Shown here piece by piece: positions 11,691-24,447 of a DNA stretch of 64,000 nucleotides (position 1 is its first letter; each line of letters starts with the position of its first letter). Both the position numbers and the translations under genes were made by a program. This stretch comes from Synanceia verrucosa (lineage: Eukaryota > Chordata > Actinopteri > Perciformes > Synanceiidae), in contig CM056551.1 in the NCBI GenBank assembly GCA_029721515.1, positions 24,724,437 to 24,788,436 of the forward strand, read 5' to 3'. The notes under the pieces were generated by a model, which made no database searches, was not told the origin of the DNA, and was given only the letters and a program-made list of their open reading frames with translations.

Positions 11691-12743
11691 CTGAGATCAC
11701 CAATAACTCAAATGCCATGTATAGTTTTATGTTTTTGCACAAATCCTTGTTATAATAAAAGGAGGACAAACAGCAGGCCTCTCTTTCCTGCTCAGACTAA
11801 ACATTCTACCGTCACTTTCTTGTCCTTTCATGCACCAGATTAACAGTAATATTCATATTTCATGACTTCCCTAATAAGACTTCTTAACTAGCTCTCCCAT
11901 TTCTGTCCTGTCTGATGTCAATTTCAGTCATGATCAAAGATGCGCAACTACGCTGGAAAATCTGTCCTCCCGTTACGCAGATGGTTGGAGAAAGTAAAGT
12001 AACGCAGGTAATGTTAGAACTTTGTTTCACCCACCGTTTATCTGCAGATCACCGTCCATCAGCAGTCCAGTCTCTCCTGTCCGCTTCATCAGGTCCAGCT
12101 AGGTAATAAAAGATCCTCCACTCATTTTTTATGCCGCTGTTTTCCACAAAAAAACACACAAAAAAACAAAAAATAAATCGAGCTTCCGTCCCTTTTCGCT
12201 GAACATCACGTGTTTACCTGCGTGTTTCGTCTGTTTTTTTCTTTGGTTTTGAATAAAGTTGTGAACTTCTTCCTCTTCTCTGAGGTCCATGTGTTGATTT
12301 ACTGCCACCCTCAGGTGTTATTCTCCTCCAGTCGCCTCTCCAGCAGCCTTCCAGCTTCCCTTGTCAATTCCCTGTAGGATGAAGGATGCCACCTTCACCT
12401 GCTGGCCTCCCTTCTGACCACACCTGTTATTCATACGTATTTATTGTAGATATCAACATTCATGTTGTGATAATGTATGATAATATGACAGAAGAAAAGA
12501 AATTTACATTTACTTATATACCATTATATGTGGATATATGACAGAGATAGTTGACATAGTAAACGTTAAGTTCGACAAGATAGGCAATAAATTACATTTC
12601 TTTAAAAAACAATAGTATATATATATATATATATATGTCATCATTGACAAAGACAAAAAGCTGCCTGACATTTAGTGCATATAATGTTATATTTTAAAGG
12701 TTATTTTCTATAGCTCCTAGTATACAGACTTTTATTGTGTATA
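11691..12743. other. Non-coding, possibly transposon interior
   Basis: It may continue the hAT-like element that starts at 11555, because GTTACGCAGATGG and AAGTAACGCAGGTAATG near 11.97-12.01 kb resemble interiors of that type. No second end is visible. A TA tract precedes the Tc1 element. Confidence 0.4.
12617..12637 (+). repeat. Short (TA)n tract
   Basis: Alternating TA of about 20 bases just upstream of the Tc1-like element. Confidence 0.85.
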
Positions 12744-13198
12744 CATTGATCAGGCATAACATTATGACTACTGACAGCTGAAGTGAGTAACACTGATTAT
12801 GTCTTCATCATGGCTCCTGGGACATACTGTATAAGGTATCAATGAACATTTTTTTCCTCAAAGTTGATGTTAGAAGCAGGACAAGTGGGAAAGTTTGAGG
12901 ATATGAGTGAGATTTAGAGGACTGGATCAGGGCATCTCCGGAACTGCAGCTCTGGTGGGGTGTTCCTGGTCTGCAGTGGTCAGGATCTATCAAAAGTGGT
13001 CCAAGGAAGGACCAGTGGTGAACCAGAGACAGGGTCATGAGAGGACAAGGATCACTGATGCAGATGGGGAGCGTAAAGTTAATGCTGGTCCTGATAGAAA
13101 GGAGTCAGAATACACAGAGCATCACGGTTTGTTGTGTATAGGGCTGTTTTGACAGAAAAATATTAGTCAGGTGGTTATCATGTTATGACTAATCAGTG
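12744..13198 (+). mobile_element. Tc1-like DNA transposon, internally deleted
   Basis: The 455-bp element is flanked by TA. Its left end CATTGATCAGGCATAACATT and the inverse of its right end, CACTGATTAGTCATAACATG, form the terminal inverted repeat of a widespread fish Tc1 family. Inside, the start of the transposase is followed by a deletion that removes the catalytic DDE domain, then by a short downstream remnant and the right end. Full-length relatives are about three times longer. Confidence 0.88.
12907..13152 (+). pseudogene. Tc1 transposase fragment (paired-like DNA-binding domain only)
   Basis: The open frame reads GLDQGISGTAALVGCSWSAV, then VRIYQKWSKEGPVVNQRQGH and a GERK motif, which is the helix-turn-helix DNA-binding half of Tc1-family transposases. 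It then jumps to KVNAGPDRKESEYTEHHGLL, normally found well downstream. No Asp-Asp-Glu catalytic core remains. The frame has no proper ATG at the family start, so it is a dead fragment. Confidence 0.85.
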
Positions 13199-15139
13199 TA
13201 TATTTGAATTTAATTCATTTACTTTTCATAAAAAAATATGAAAATATTGAAATATTGAAATATTTTAAAACAGAATCTGAGTACAGAGAATTCAGCCACT
13301 TCTCTTGACCTTCCACCTTGCATCCACTGATTGAGCAGTGGCTGAAACCTCCAGAACTTTCTAGTGATTGGACCTTAATTCAAGGCATTTGTTATTTAAT
13401 TACCGAATAGTAGAAAACCAAATTTGTTTTGTACCAAAAGTTTGTTGATCAATAACTACAGAAGCAACAACAGCAGTGCAGCAGCAGTAAAAGCAGCAAT
13501 AGTACCATACACAGTACTAAAAGCACTAAAAAAAACTACCCATTTCTGTCCACAGCATCAAAAAAATCACACTGTGCAGAACCAAAACCCATGAAAACCA
13601 AAAATAAATGATGAAAATGCCACGCTAACCCCCCAGAGGTTTTACATTTATGAGAAGTTTTTCCACTGTCCTATAATCCAGCTGCTGAGGGGGAGCACAG
13701 CGAGGCACTGGGTTTGGGTTCAGCAGACATGGTAGAGCACAAAAAAGTGAGAACCAACTTACTCAAAGTAATAACGATTCCCAGTAGTTTAAGCTTCCAG
13801 TACCTTAACGAAGGCTTTGAAGTCACAGAGAGAGGAACTAGTTCCAGAGTTTCCAAGTCTTCATGCAGGTCATTTCATGAAAAGGGTTTAAAGATCACAA
13901 AGGCTTTCTTGTCAAATCATAACTGAGCTTTAGGGAGTGTCTGCAGTTCATTTTAGACTGTAAATTATAGTATATGGGCCTCAACATTTGTGTTTTAAAT
14001 CATGCGTGAAGAAGAGGGACGCTGTCCTTAAATTGGGGGGTCATTCATTAAATAGGTCCAATACATAAAATGGATAAAAATCTTAATGTGAGGAGTTAAC
14101 AAACTGAGTGTTTAAGATGTGGTCCTACTTCAGAACCACACCTTACATATTTCCATTAAACATGTGCAGTGATAATATCTAATAACAGATAGTGAGAAGC
14201 CTAAACGTGAACCTGGGTGGAGCTGATGACAAAAATTGTGCAGTATTTTTGACAATTTGCCTGAAACCCAAATCTGACCTAATGGCAGATCTTTGGTAGT
14301 ATGTGATCACTCTAGAGAGATAGAGTTCATTTCTCTATTTATTAAAAATAATACATAATTCATGCTTTTCTTTCACATCAACACAAAACCCTTTTACCAG
14401 AAAGATATGACCACATCACATGCAGCCTGAGCTTCTTCACTTCTTTAATAAATCCTGATATGACACATTATTGTCTTTTAAATGCAGATTTATTTCCATG
14501 TACAGACTCCGCTGTGTACTTCCACCTCTTATTCTTCGGCCGTTATGTTCTATTTTGAGAAAATCACAGTCAATTATTTAGTCCAGGGGAAATTTCTCTG
14601 GGCCCTCAGGGGTACCCTTTTGTAATTCTGGTTTAATTTGAGGATATGATTCATGCCAACTTGTAATTGTTTATAGGGTCTGCGCCTTGGTGGTAAATGG
14701 TCAATAACCAATTTCATACTGAGCACTATCCTCAGATAAATGAAGGCAATGCCGTTTGTAACCATTTTTGTACAGGCCAAATTGTATTTCTCTTTCTGTA
14801 TCTTCTGGACATGGTGCTTTACAGCATTTGGACAAAACTGCAGAGTTTTTGTTTCTGTAAAGAAAAAGACTGAATGACAGAAGGGTGGAGGTGGGTGGTG
14901 GAGGTCCGTTTGGCAGGTTTTGAACCTAGGAAGAGGACAAATGTTTTACCAGGTGCAGTTTTCCTAAATGTACTAACAAATGGGGAAAGAAGTTAATGAA
15001 TTATACAATAAAGGAGCAGAGAGCTGATGTCCCAACCTACTTACCTTAGACTGCGGTTCATTAGGCTGTGATGAGATTTGCCCACAATACTTGCATCACA
15101 TGTGCAATGTGCACCTCGAGCTTCATGTCATGTGGGAGA
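13199..15139. other. Non-coding, no gene recognised
   Basis: Nothing supported beyond a small CAG-rich patch at 13.46-13.5 kb. Confidence 0.55.
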
Positions 15140-15709
15140 GCTGATATCAGAGATTTTAGATGCAGGCCGATATAATCCGATACTTGTTTTTTTGCTGATA
15201 TCGGACCGATATCCAATATCAATATCGGATAGCTCTTCTATCCAGCAGAAGAGCCCAGTGATCACAACAACATGTTAAGCTGCTAACAAAGTAGCAAGGA
15301 GTAGGAATGATGTTGGTCCTGTGGCAGAATTTTTCATTAAAGTCCGAAAAAGACGTTACAGCTGAGTGCAAAACTTCGTCATGCACAAGTTTTCCGTGGC
15401 AGCACAGAACCAGGAAGTTGAATACGACCAACCTCATCAGCATTTGAAGCAGCATCACTAAAAATAGCATGAGGATCTTCTAATTTATTTATTATTTATT
15501 CCAGTCAATTGTAGATATTCTTATGTTTAAGTTAACTAGTGGTTATTTTGCACTTTAAAATATATTTTTGTTTTTTATTGGATTTATTGAGGTTATACAT
15601 TGATTTGTGCTGATATTATACTGGCTCAATATCAGTACTGGGGAATGCTCAAGGCTGCAATATCAGTATTGTAACCGGAAGTGAAAAAGTTATATCGGGA
15701 CACCCCTAG
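15140..15709 (+). mobile_element. Decayed hAT-like element
   Basis: The right edge is TATCGGGACACCCCTAG, the inverse of the TAGGGGTGTCCCGATA end common to a fish hAT group. The left part carries the matching subterminal pattern of repeated GATATCGGA/CCGATAT words (15140-15240). The extreme left terminus is eroded and no target duplication could be found. The interior contains a broken BED-finger coding remnant on the plus strand. Confidence 0.65.
15316..15458 (+). pseudogene. Frameshifted BED zinc finger remnant of a hAT transposase
   Basis: The plus strand reads VLWQNFSLKSEKDVTAECKT and then KLNTTNLIS, the typical W..F..KSEKD..C....NTTNLISHL layout of hAT BED fingers. The second Cys of the CxxC pair appears to be replaced by Ser. 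One base is missing just after TTNLIS, giving a TGA; in the next frame the expected HLKQHH (His ligands) appears at 15441-15458. It is clearly broken and unrelated in sequence to the finger at 9.0-9.3 kb. Confidence 0.65.
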
Positions 15710-17394
15710 TATGTAGCATCCAGGGAGATCTATTGGCAGAAAGAAAACATAATATGATGAAGTATATTCTGTTTAACATACAATGTCTCCCCCAAATTCA
15801 TATTTTTATGTGGGCGGTGTTTCACTTGGATGCAATCTGTACCCTCACCTAAACTGCACCATTAAACATTTCCTTAGTATAAATGTTGGTAAGAATGATG
15901 CACTTTTTGCTTTTCCTGTGATTCTTCTTGGCAATTCAACAAAAAAACAAAAAACTTAATTTTTATTGTGGCACTAGTTGTGGACCACTCTGCCACATGG
16001 CCAAATTGGAAAATGGAAAAAAGCCAATAGTGAGTGCAATCAAAGCCAATCAAGACAGGGATGCATTGTGAATCACAATCAACCCTAACTGCGAGAGAAG
16101 GAGCATTATTGCACTTTTGTCTCAATAAACTGTGGTAGAAGGTCACAGAGATCTCCAGCTGTGATTGCAGATGTCGATATAATGGGGCTGATTGCATCGT
16201 GTGCCACAAGCCAGCTGCAGCACAAAAGAATTAAAGACGATGTCACATGCTAATGTCTTAATGGCACACTGCCTTTCCAGAAGAGAAGAAAATATCTATT
16301 ACGTTCTGAAAATGTCTTGAGATTTCACGTGAATGGCAGTTAGGAAGCCTCGAGCCATTCTGTAACAAATCAGGCAAATCAGACTACAGACATTTTATTT
16401 GTCATTTTGTAATCACAGCATATACTTTCAAAGCACAAATATGGCTTATTATATTTTAACTCAGGTTGCAAGAAATGTAAGCACTAAGCACGTCCCCTCT
16501 GTGATACAGGCTATATACGGGCTATTTGGGATTACATTTCTATTGCCAAGGAGCAGGACTGGAGGGCCACTGGTGAAATGTTCCTGGATACATTGAATTT
16601 TGTCAATTATGACAGTTTGATTGATGGGAAGCACATTGTCATCTGGGTCTCACCGTGATCATAGTTATGGTACTTTTCTATCATGCCCCTGACTGTCATA
16701 GATGTGAATTAATGCTTCACTGTCACTGATGTTGATTCTCTCAGGTTTTGGGAAGTTTAAATGAGCAGTGATGCCCATATATGTCATCCTCACCTATCAT
16801 TGGAGACTCTTTGGTTGAAGTCCAGACAGGTTGTAGGCGCCTCCCATCAGCAGCAGAATGACACATCCACAAGAGAGCTTTCAGTGTTTTACTGTAGAGG
16901 ATCAATGTTCATATTCTTTCATATCACATTGTTTCTATTTGTTTTCTGTTAAAGAACTCAATAAACTGCTCAGGCAAAGGGGAAAGGAGATTAATTAACC
17001 TCTTATCTCAGCCTCTCTCATCCCTCTTGAGTCTGAGCTCTTGGCTCTTCAGGCCCAGAAGGAGTGCACACAATGCCAAAACCCCTAAGAAGTTGTGAGA
17101 GATAAGAGACCAGAGTCATTTTGTCATCTACTTTACAGTGTAGAAATCACCAGCATTTATATATAAAGCCAAAAATATCATATCTAAAAAGGTAGGTATT
17201 TTTATACACTAAATATGTATTAAGGTATATCATATATCATACTGTCTATACATATATTTGTAGTAGTATTATTTATATCATTATTTATATTAGTACTACA
17301 TTATATGTTATATTATTATTATTATGTTGTTATTGTGATATATCTATCACAAATCATAAATACAGATCTTTCTGTGCACTAATGGTCAACAACA
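15710..17394. other. Non-coding, no gene recognised
   Basis: No supported exon. From 17.16 to 17.34 kb the sequence is very AT-rich (TATATCAT and ATTATT words) and leads into the LINE tail. Confidence 0.55.
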
Positions 17395-17690
17395 ACATGC
17401 AATAATCCCACTCCATTTCTGTGTACAATAATACCACTTCCGTGTGCAATATTACAATTCTGGAAATGTGCAATATCTTTTTTACTTACTTAGCAAAGGG
17501 TCTTATCCTTATTACTGGAAAACTGTGCCATAGTGTCTCTTTTCTTACATAACTTTATTTATGTGCCTTCTATTTTATTTAAGATGACTGTCTTTTACAT
17601 TTGACTGAGCACCATGTGGAGCAGTGCTCTTAATTTCATTGTATGCACCGTCATATAATGACACTAAAGGGTTTGATTTCTTTTTTTTTT
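17395..17690 (+). mobile_element. LINE 3' end (L2/CR1-like), 5'-truncated
   Basis: The segment is rich in GTGCAATA words, then has GAGCACCATGTGGAGCAG and TTTCATTGTATGCACCGTC, followed by ATAATGACACTAAAGG and a T-rich tail. This is the usual 3' UTR and terminal stem-loop layout of fish L2-type LINEs. TTGTATG and CATATAA form a short stem around CACCGT. No reverse transcriptase coding sequence is present. Confidence 0.6.
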
Positions 17691-17706
17691 AATTTGATTT
17701 TTTTTC

Positions 17707-17925
17707 TCAGTCATCCAGGTCAAGGTAAATCAAAAAGAACAAGAGAGAGAGAATAGAGCGAGCGATCTGGACTTGCTTGAGGTTTGTTGAAGGCGGTTCA
17801 CGTCTCATCCAAGACACATCTTCAGTTCGAAGTAACTGGTAGAGAGTCCAGATACTCAGATAGATAAAACAAACATACAACCAAAACCTCCAACCTTCTT
17901 CAACCAACGTCAAGCAAGTCCAGTT
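17707..17925 (-). repeat. Short fold-back interspersed repeat
   Basis: Inverted arms lie at about 17767-17793 (CTGGACTTGCTTGAGG...) and 17891-17920 (inverse, CTGGACTTGCTTGACG...), close to 27 matching positions each. The minus strand is open across the repeat and encodes TEDVSWMRREPPSTNLKQVQ, a peptide type that recurs in translated fish repeats and is sometimes associated with Penelope-like elements. I am not certain of the class. Confidence 0.5.
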
Positions 17926-20900
17926 GACTCTTTTTTTGCTCTTTTTTAATTAAATCATATGTGCATGTGCGAGAAAAGATTGCAAAATCTGTCTTTAATA
18001 TGTCAGTGTTAAAAATGTGTACAGCGGGAACAGATGAATGTTAAAAAAAAATTAATAAAATCTCTTTAATAAGAACATTTTATCTCATACTGGTGACAGA
18101 TGGATGAAGGTCAGAAACAACAAGAACAAAGACAAACATGAAACAAAGTTTCATGCAAAACATCTCTGTCCACAAATGGTTTTTGCTGCTATCAGCAGTA
18201 AGAGATAAAAAGAAATAGATAAATAAATAAATATCTAAAACAGACAACAATGAAGAAGGAACTGGATAGGTTGCCCACAAATCGGAAGGAAAAAGGAGCA
18301 ACAGGAAGAACATTTTATCTCAGTAATAAAATCTGCTTTGAGCTTACAAAGCTAATCACTTCATGATCAATTTAAGTACTTCATATTATATTTTCTCGAC
18401 CCTCTGCACTGTTTTTCTTGAAATGGTTGCATTGGCTGCCATCATCGTTTTTTTTCTAACAACTTGTGGTGAACACATTTTCTCTTTGCATTTTTTAAAT
18501 GGACAGCTTGCAAACATGTAAAGGCCTTAGAAACAGGAAAAGGATCACAAATATGAAGACGTCTAGAAAGTCAGCCAGATATTCCTCCAGTAGTACATTA
18601 ATGTTGGTCCAAGGTCAGGGTTTCTGCTTTGGCAGAGTGGCATTTTCCTCTGGCACCGTTTTGTTTCGCCTGTTTAGTGTTTTGTTGACCTGCTGTGAAC
18701 TTGACTGAGCCTTAATGAGACAAGAAGTGCAGCAGGGAATGTGTAAGAAGCAATCAAGTGGTGCAGACAGACAGTTTTGGAGTCCAGAATAAGTGGAATT
18801 TGTGCTTGTTCCACTCGCCTGCAGAGACCACATCAAAGGAGCATTGCACATGACACACGAGGGAACGGTTGTTTTCTGTGCATGAGCAACTTTTATTCAA
18901 AAGACAGCATGTTGGATTATTTGACTTTGAAATAGGTCACATTTTCACTCTAACTAGAGACATGTGTGGGAGCTGCATGGATGATTGCACACAAAACTGT
19001 CAGTATGTGCAGTGACATACACAAGGAGTGATAAGGAACCCACCAGTTCATGGAAATAAAGCCCTAGGTGTCTAGACAAGAATAATTATTTATCTCCTAC
19101 TCCTCTTCCACCCTCTGGGTAAAAAATCAATGGCTGAGTCAATAATCTCCAAACCCATTCCCGAGATACATGCCTGTTCTCCCATCTCCTCCTAACTAGC
19201 TGCAGGTAAGTTTAGGAGGAAGGAGATCAAATCTCCAGAAGTCAAACTGACACATGGAATGACACGCCTCCTCTGTCCTTACAGCGCCAACTTCCTGTGA
19301 AGTTGCTCCACTGTGACTGACAGGAGAAAGGTAGACCTTCAGTCTCAAACTTTTCCCCATTGATTAAATGGGTTCCCATGAATTTCACATTTAAAAGGAG
19401 TTCAGACCCAGTTTTGGGCTCCAGCTGTCTCCAACATTTAAATACTGTGACATTATGGACATTATTCCTCTTAAAGAAATATTAATCTAAAGTCACATCT
19501 GTTAACACACCTGGAGCACTTGAACTTCCCGAAGTAAAGACTCTAAAAACTCTCCCGGCTTGCACACTGCTGCCAACTTCTGCTCTTGAGGTGTACACGC
19601 AATTTGCTATCTTAAAATGGATTAGGTTCTGTCAGCATAAATTCATTTACACAATGTTGAGTTATTGCACATCATGCTAAAATAGCATTTCTTAATGATG
19701 TTCAGCCACAAAACATGACTAGGCCTGTATATGGTAGAAGCTATATGTTACACTTAATGTAGCAGACACCCAGTTTGGCTTTCTTGAGTGTGAAAAAGCA
19801 AAACTTAATTTAAGTGTGTCTGACCAGATCATCTGCATCATGTTCATACAAAGAATTTATTTGCTTCCAAAATTACAAGACATATCTGTCAATTTTAATA
19901 CTGCATAATACCATGAATAATTAAAACTCCATAAATATGGGACCACATTACCTCCATTGAAATAAACCCTTCTGTGTTGAGCAGGACATCTTTTGTCCAT
20001 TATTTATGTAAACTGTATGACATCAAACATCAAAAAGATAATAAGCAGTGTCATCAAAGCATAAGAAGTTTCCTCCTCCTATGGGCATCATTACGCCGAC
20101 AAAATGTTGTGGATTTAAGATTACCATGGAGATTTGCTGAATGGAAATGTGAAGTTCTGTCTGAATAATACTGGAGAAAAGGTAATGGGTATCCAAAATC
20201 AATGGCAGCATCCATGCACAGTAAATTTAATGCTGTGTGTCCATTGTTTGTCTGTGCTTGTGAAAATGGATGAATGGATTCTGTTGCTATAAAAGTACTT
20301 TTATTTTCAGGCAAATAAACAGTTGTTTCTTTGACCTTATCTCAAATTTGGTTAATTTAACTCACAAAAGTGTTGCTTAATTTTAATATGTAACTTTCCT
20401 GTGACACGAAAACACATCTTTCAGATCTGTTATGTGACATAACAGATCTGAAAATTAGTACAAGATTATTTCCAGAGCAATGTTTGACATAAGGGTCTAA
20501 TTTGTCCCAGGGCTTTTAGCAAACAGTCATTTACCTTCATGGGTCACACCCCGTTATGCTAAGCTGCACCAAAATATAAGATGAAACACTTAAATCCATC
20601 ATGACTGCTCATATATTTCCTTGGAATTCAGACTATGCTAAATCAGAATATGCTAATTCAGGAGAGAGGAGATGGAGAAACGTTGGAGGCCACTTTTCTC
20701 CTTTTTCATTAGGGATGTAATTAATGCCAGTACAGATGGATCAGCTGATTAAATGATGTTATAGTGCTGGATTTCAGGAGCACAGTGTACAACCTGTTTT
20801 ATGGAAGAAGCTGACATGAATATTTCCTCTTGAAACAAATGAGTGCACGCTGTAAAAGGGGATAGTCGTTTGAACATTTATTATGTTAAGATTTTAATAC

Positions 20901-23070
20901 AGAATTAACTGTTTGGGGAAAAAAAAAAAAAGCCAGTGACTCGACTGGTTGTTTGGTGCTGATCTAAAAATCAATTATGAAATATTAGGCGTTAACTGAA
21001 TACAGTATAATTGCATTCATTGCATTTTCAATATCTTAATGTCGCTTCTAAATTATTTCAGCACTAAATAATAAATATTTATGCTGCACTAAAAAAGCGC
21101 ATGTTAATGTGTCTTTGTTAAAAGCGAAATCTCCAGTGGGGTGTGTGACTGGGAAAGCTACATGAATTTAATCATCATTAAAGCATTTTAAATAGCAAAA
21201 AATAGGGTGAAGGTGAAAAAAAAAACAAGAAAAAACACCAGTATGATCCCATTGCCCCTTTTTATTTATTTCCCCTGAATGACACCTTACTTGTCTTAAA
21301 GGTTTTGGTCACTGCAGGGGCATCTGTCATTTAATAAAGAAATGAGTCAAGGACGTTCAATGCAGCATTTATACATTTTTCAAGTTTTTAATACTTTTCT
21401 TAATATTCATTCTGTCTGGAATAATAATGGCATCTGATCTGATTATATTAATGAATACAATGATGTTTTTGTCAATTTAAAAGCTTTTTTCCCCTTAACT
21501 TATCAGCTAATAGCTACAGCCTTGAAGACTGTTAACTTATCCAACCGCACTGTTAGGCTGCCTCAAAGACATGCAAACAAATCTTGTCAACACTATATTG
21601 TTTTAATATTATGATAATGTTGTCATGGCAACAGGCTTTGAGTTGGTGTGAGTTAATTGGCTTCAAGAATAAACTGGTCTAAAACACTGCCATGCTGTGA
21701 GCATGATTCTGTCATATTACTGTCAAAAGAGACACTTGTTTGTTAAGAACCACACAGCAAATGTGTGCAGCATTCAGTTTGACTAAATGCAATAAATAGA
21801 TAGAAGCATGTGGATCCACGTACGCTTTTGCAGAGGACAAACATCTTTTCAGCACTGGCGCAGTTTAAAAAATAGCATTCATAACCCTGATGATGTGATG
21901 GAGAATTTACCACCATGCTCACTGATCTACCCTGAGGTGATCTGGCAGCATTGCTGTTAAATTGGCCTCACATTGCAACCCATTCTTGTTTTATAGAGTG
22001 AGGAGTGAGCCAAATTAATTGAAGGGCAGTTCCTCTTTTGCGAGCCAGTACTCAATGTTCATTTAGATTTTTACTGCACTATAAGTCCACCATCAATAAT
22101 CCTTGTCATGTGCCTGTTCACAGCAGCAGGGAGACTGTCGTCAGCTAAGCATCTCTACATGTGGTATGTCTGTTTGACATGCTATTCTTAAGAATACCAT
22201 CTTGTTTTTTAAAAAAGGGATTACATATTCAGCAGGGAGTCGCTCTCCGTCTATGTTTGATCTGTCATCTGACAGAACATGCAGAATATTATTGGCTTGA
22301 TCTGAAACAGGAAAAGGAGCGAGGCCTTTTCAGGTTAACCTTATTTTTTTAATCTGGATGAGGAAGTGGAGTGGTATCAGTATTTGAAAGTTGTGGCACA
22401 TGGAGTGATGTTAGATGTCCTTTTTTTTGTTGGATGTGGTATTGAGATGTTGATTGATAATTCTCACAAATGAAAAAGAAGAAAACCTAACACTACATTT
22501 CATATTATTATTTACTGATTACTATATGCACCTTCACACAGAGATGATTAAGAGCTATTGTTGCACTGACTGCGAATGGCACTCCACTATATTTCCTTAA
22601 TTCATTAATCCACAGACCATTTTCATCAGGTTTTCTGTCTGAAACTAATCCATTTTTTCAAGTAACAATCCTCTTTCCTTGCAGACAAGCACCAGTGTTA
22701 CAACAACATGTTGAGACATTTGGTACACCGAGTCAAAAGCTGCTACAGCCTGCGCTGTTCCTGAGTAAGTCAGATTCACTATAACTGCAGAGTGTCTCAC
22801 CACCCTGACACTCAGGATGTCAGAGAAACAGGACTAATGATCCACATCCCACAGAAAAGCCTGAGGACGCCTTCCTGGATATGTGGACATGTGTATGAAG
22901 CTCCATCCCTTATCTTTGCTCTCGTCCTTTTGCTACGATGGGGGTGTTATGTTGTCAGAAATGTCACAAGACCAGTGAACTTTATTCAGATATGGTCTTT
23001 TTTGTCTGTGTATGTATCACTTGCAGAGGGTGTGTGATCTCACTTGACACAAACTCATTATCCATTCATC
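17926..23070. other. Non-coding gene desert
   Basis: Over 5 kb of AT-rich unique-looking sequence with no convincing exon. Apart from the palindrome at 20.42 kb I see only short homopolymer runs (for example A-rich at 20.92 kb and 21.22 kb). Parts of 20.6-21.1 kb look enhancer-like in texture. Confidence 0.55.
20419..20453. repeat. Perfect 35-bp palindrome
   Basis: TTTCAGATCTGTTATGT (20419-20435) is followed by one G and then its exact inverse complement (20437-20453). With 17-base arms and a one-base centre it could extrude as a cruciform. It is not part of any element recognised here. Confidence 0.95.
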
Positions 23071-23126
23071 CGTCTATCTATCTATGTATCTATCTGTGTA
23101 TCTATCTATCTATCTATCTATCTGTC
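23071..23126 (+). repeat. (CTAT)n microsatellite
   Basis: Repeated CTAT with GTAT and GTGT interruptions; the complement strand is GATA type. Confidence 0.93.
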
Positions 23127-24122
23127 AGTAACATATTATCTGACATTTTATATTTAATGTTTATGTTATTTTATGTTTCACATTTTACTTTACTTATTTT
23201 AAAAGAATAAATACATCCTTATTTACAACAAACGTAAACTCCCTTTGGGTTGAGTTATAATAGATTTGTTATTCCAAAAGATGTTGTCATTCTTTATAGC
23301 AGCTCTTTGTATCTCTTTCAACCTTATGACATTGTTTGCAATCAATACTTAACAAATGGCTTCCTCTTGTTATGGAGTAAATAGAGGCCTTCTTCTACAT
23401 CTGTAAGATTGTCTTGCCATCTTATGAAGTGCAGAGTAAAATTACAGTAAATATAGCAAATATTAACACTGTAACACCACTGTACATGACAATATACTAG
23501 ATCTGTGCTGCAGTAAAGCTGTAAGTCCAAATGTAAAATGTAAAAAGTGACAAGTTCTTGTCCCACTTCAAGCTTCATGTAGGACACAATGACAGTAGTG
23601 CAGTGAAGATTGTTTAGTGCTGAATTACTGTCCTTTATACACACCTGTTCTCCTGATGAAATGTTTGAATAATTGAATTTACTGTGGTTCTCCCTACACT
23701 GACTGCACCCTTTGAACAGCCTCAGCCATTGTGAGGCTGTGATTGACAATGATCCATAATTGTCATCCTGATTTCATCAGAAATCCACCTGTACTTGGCC
23801 TCTTCTTCCTCTTCCTCTCCTCACTGCTCTTCCACGAGGCTGACCTTCCATTTCTGTGTCACAGTATTGTCTTGCTTGGATCATATATGCTTGTAAAGTT
23901 GGGGTTCATGGGATTCAGCTCTGACTGACAGTGGAGAAGTGGCTTATCATTAGTTCAGCCAATGCTTCACACACACCTTCTTATCAGTGAAAGCTGAGGT
24001 TCACCTGAGATAAACTGTTCAGTTTAGGAGACATTTTCAGGAAAAAAATGTAAAAAGTATAATATTTGCTTGACAGATTTTAACAACTATTTTAAAATTT
24101 TTGGATGTAATGACTCAAGCAA
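23127..24122. other. Non-coding, no gene recognised
   Basis: A 135-codon minus-strand frame at 23342-23749 has no recognisable domain, an average amino acid make-up for random AT-rich DNA and no splice or promoter support. Confidence 0.5.
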
Positions 24123-24447
24123 GGTGGCACGGTGGTGTAGTGGTTACAGCAAGAGTGGAGCAAGTGTGGAGTGTGCATGTTCTCCCCGTGTCTGCATGGG
24201 TTCTCTCTGGGTACTCCGGCTTCCTCCCTCCATCTAAAAACATGTATGGGGATTAGGTTAATTGGCTAATTTAAATTGACCGTAGGTGTGAATGTGAGTG
24301 TGAGTGGTTGTCTGTCTCTATGTGTCCTGTGATGAGGTGGTGACTTGTCCAGAGTGTACCCTGCCTTTCACCCTAAGACAGCTGGGATAGGATCCAGCCC
24401 CCCTGTGACCCTATGAGGATAAGCGGTAGATAATGGATGGATGGATG
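24123..24447 (+). mobile_element. tRNA-derived SINE (DANA-like), nearly full length but lacking the B box
   Basis: It begins GGTGGCACGGTGGTGTAGTGG, the tRNA-like A-box region, then skips to AGTGTGCATGTTCTCCCCGTG, so the RNA polymerase III B box is missing. The body continues through GGTTCTCTCTGGGTACTCCG, GTGAATGTGAGTGTGAGTGG, CCTGTGATGAGGTGGTGACT, GACAGCTGGGATAGGATCCA and GATAAGCGGTAGATAATGG to an ATGG repeat tail. No clear target-site duplication is visible. It is probably not mobile. Confidence 0.88.

Noticed and set aside
23342..23749. 135-codon minus-strand frame as a gene
   Set aside because: No start context, domain, splice signal or codon bias supports it.
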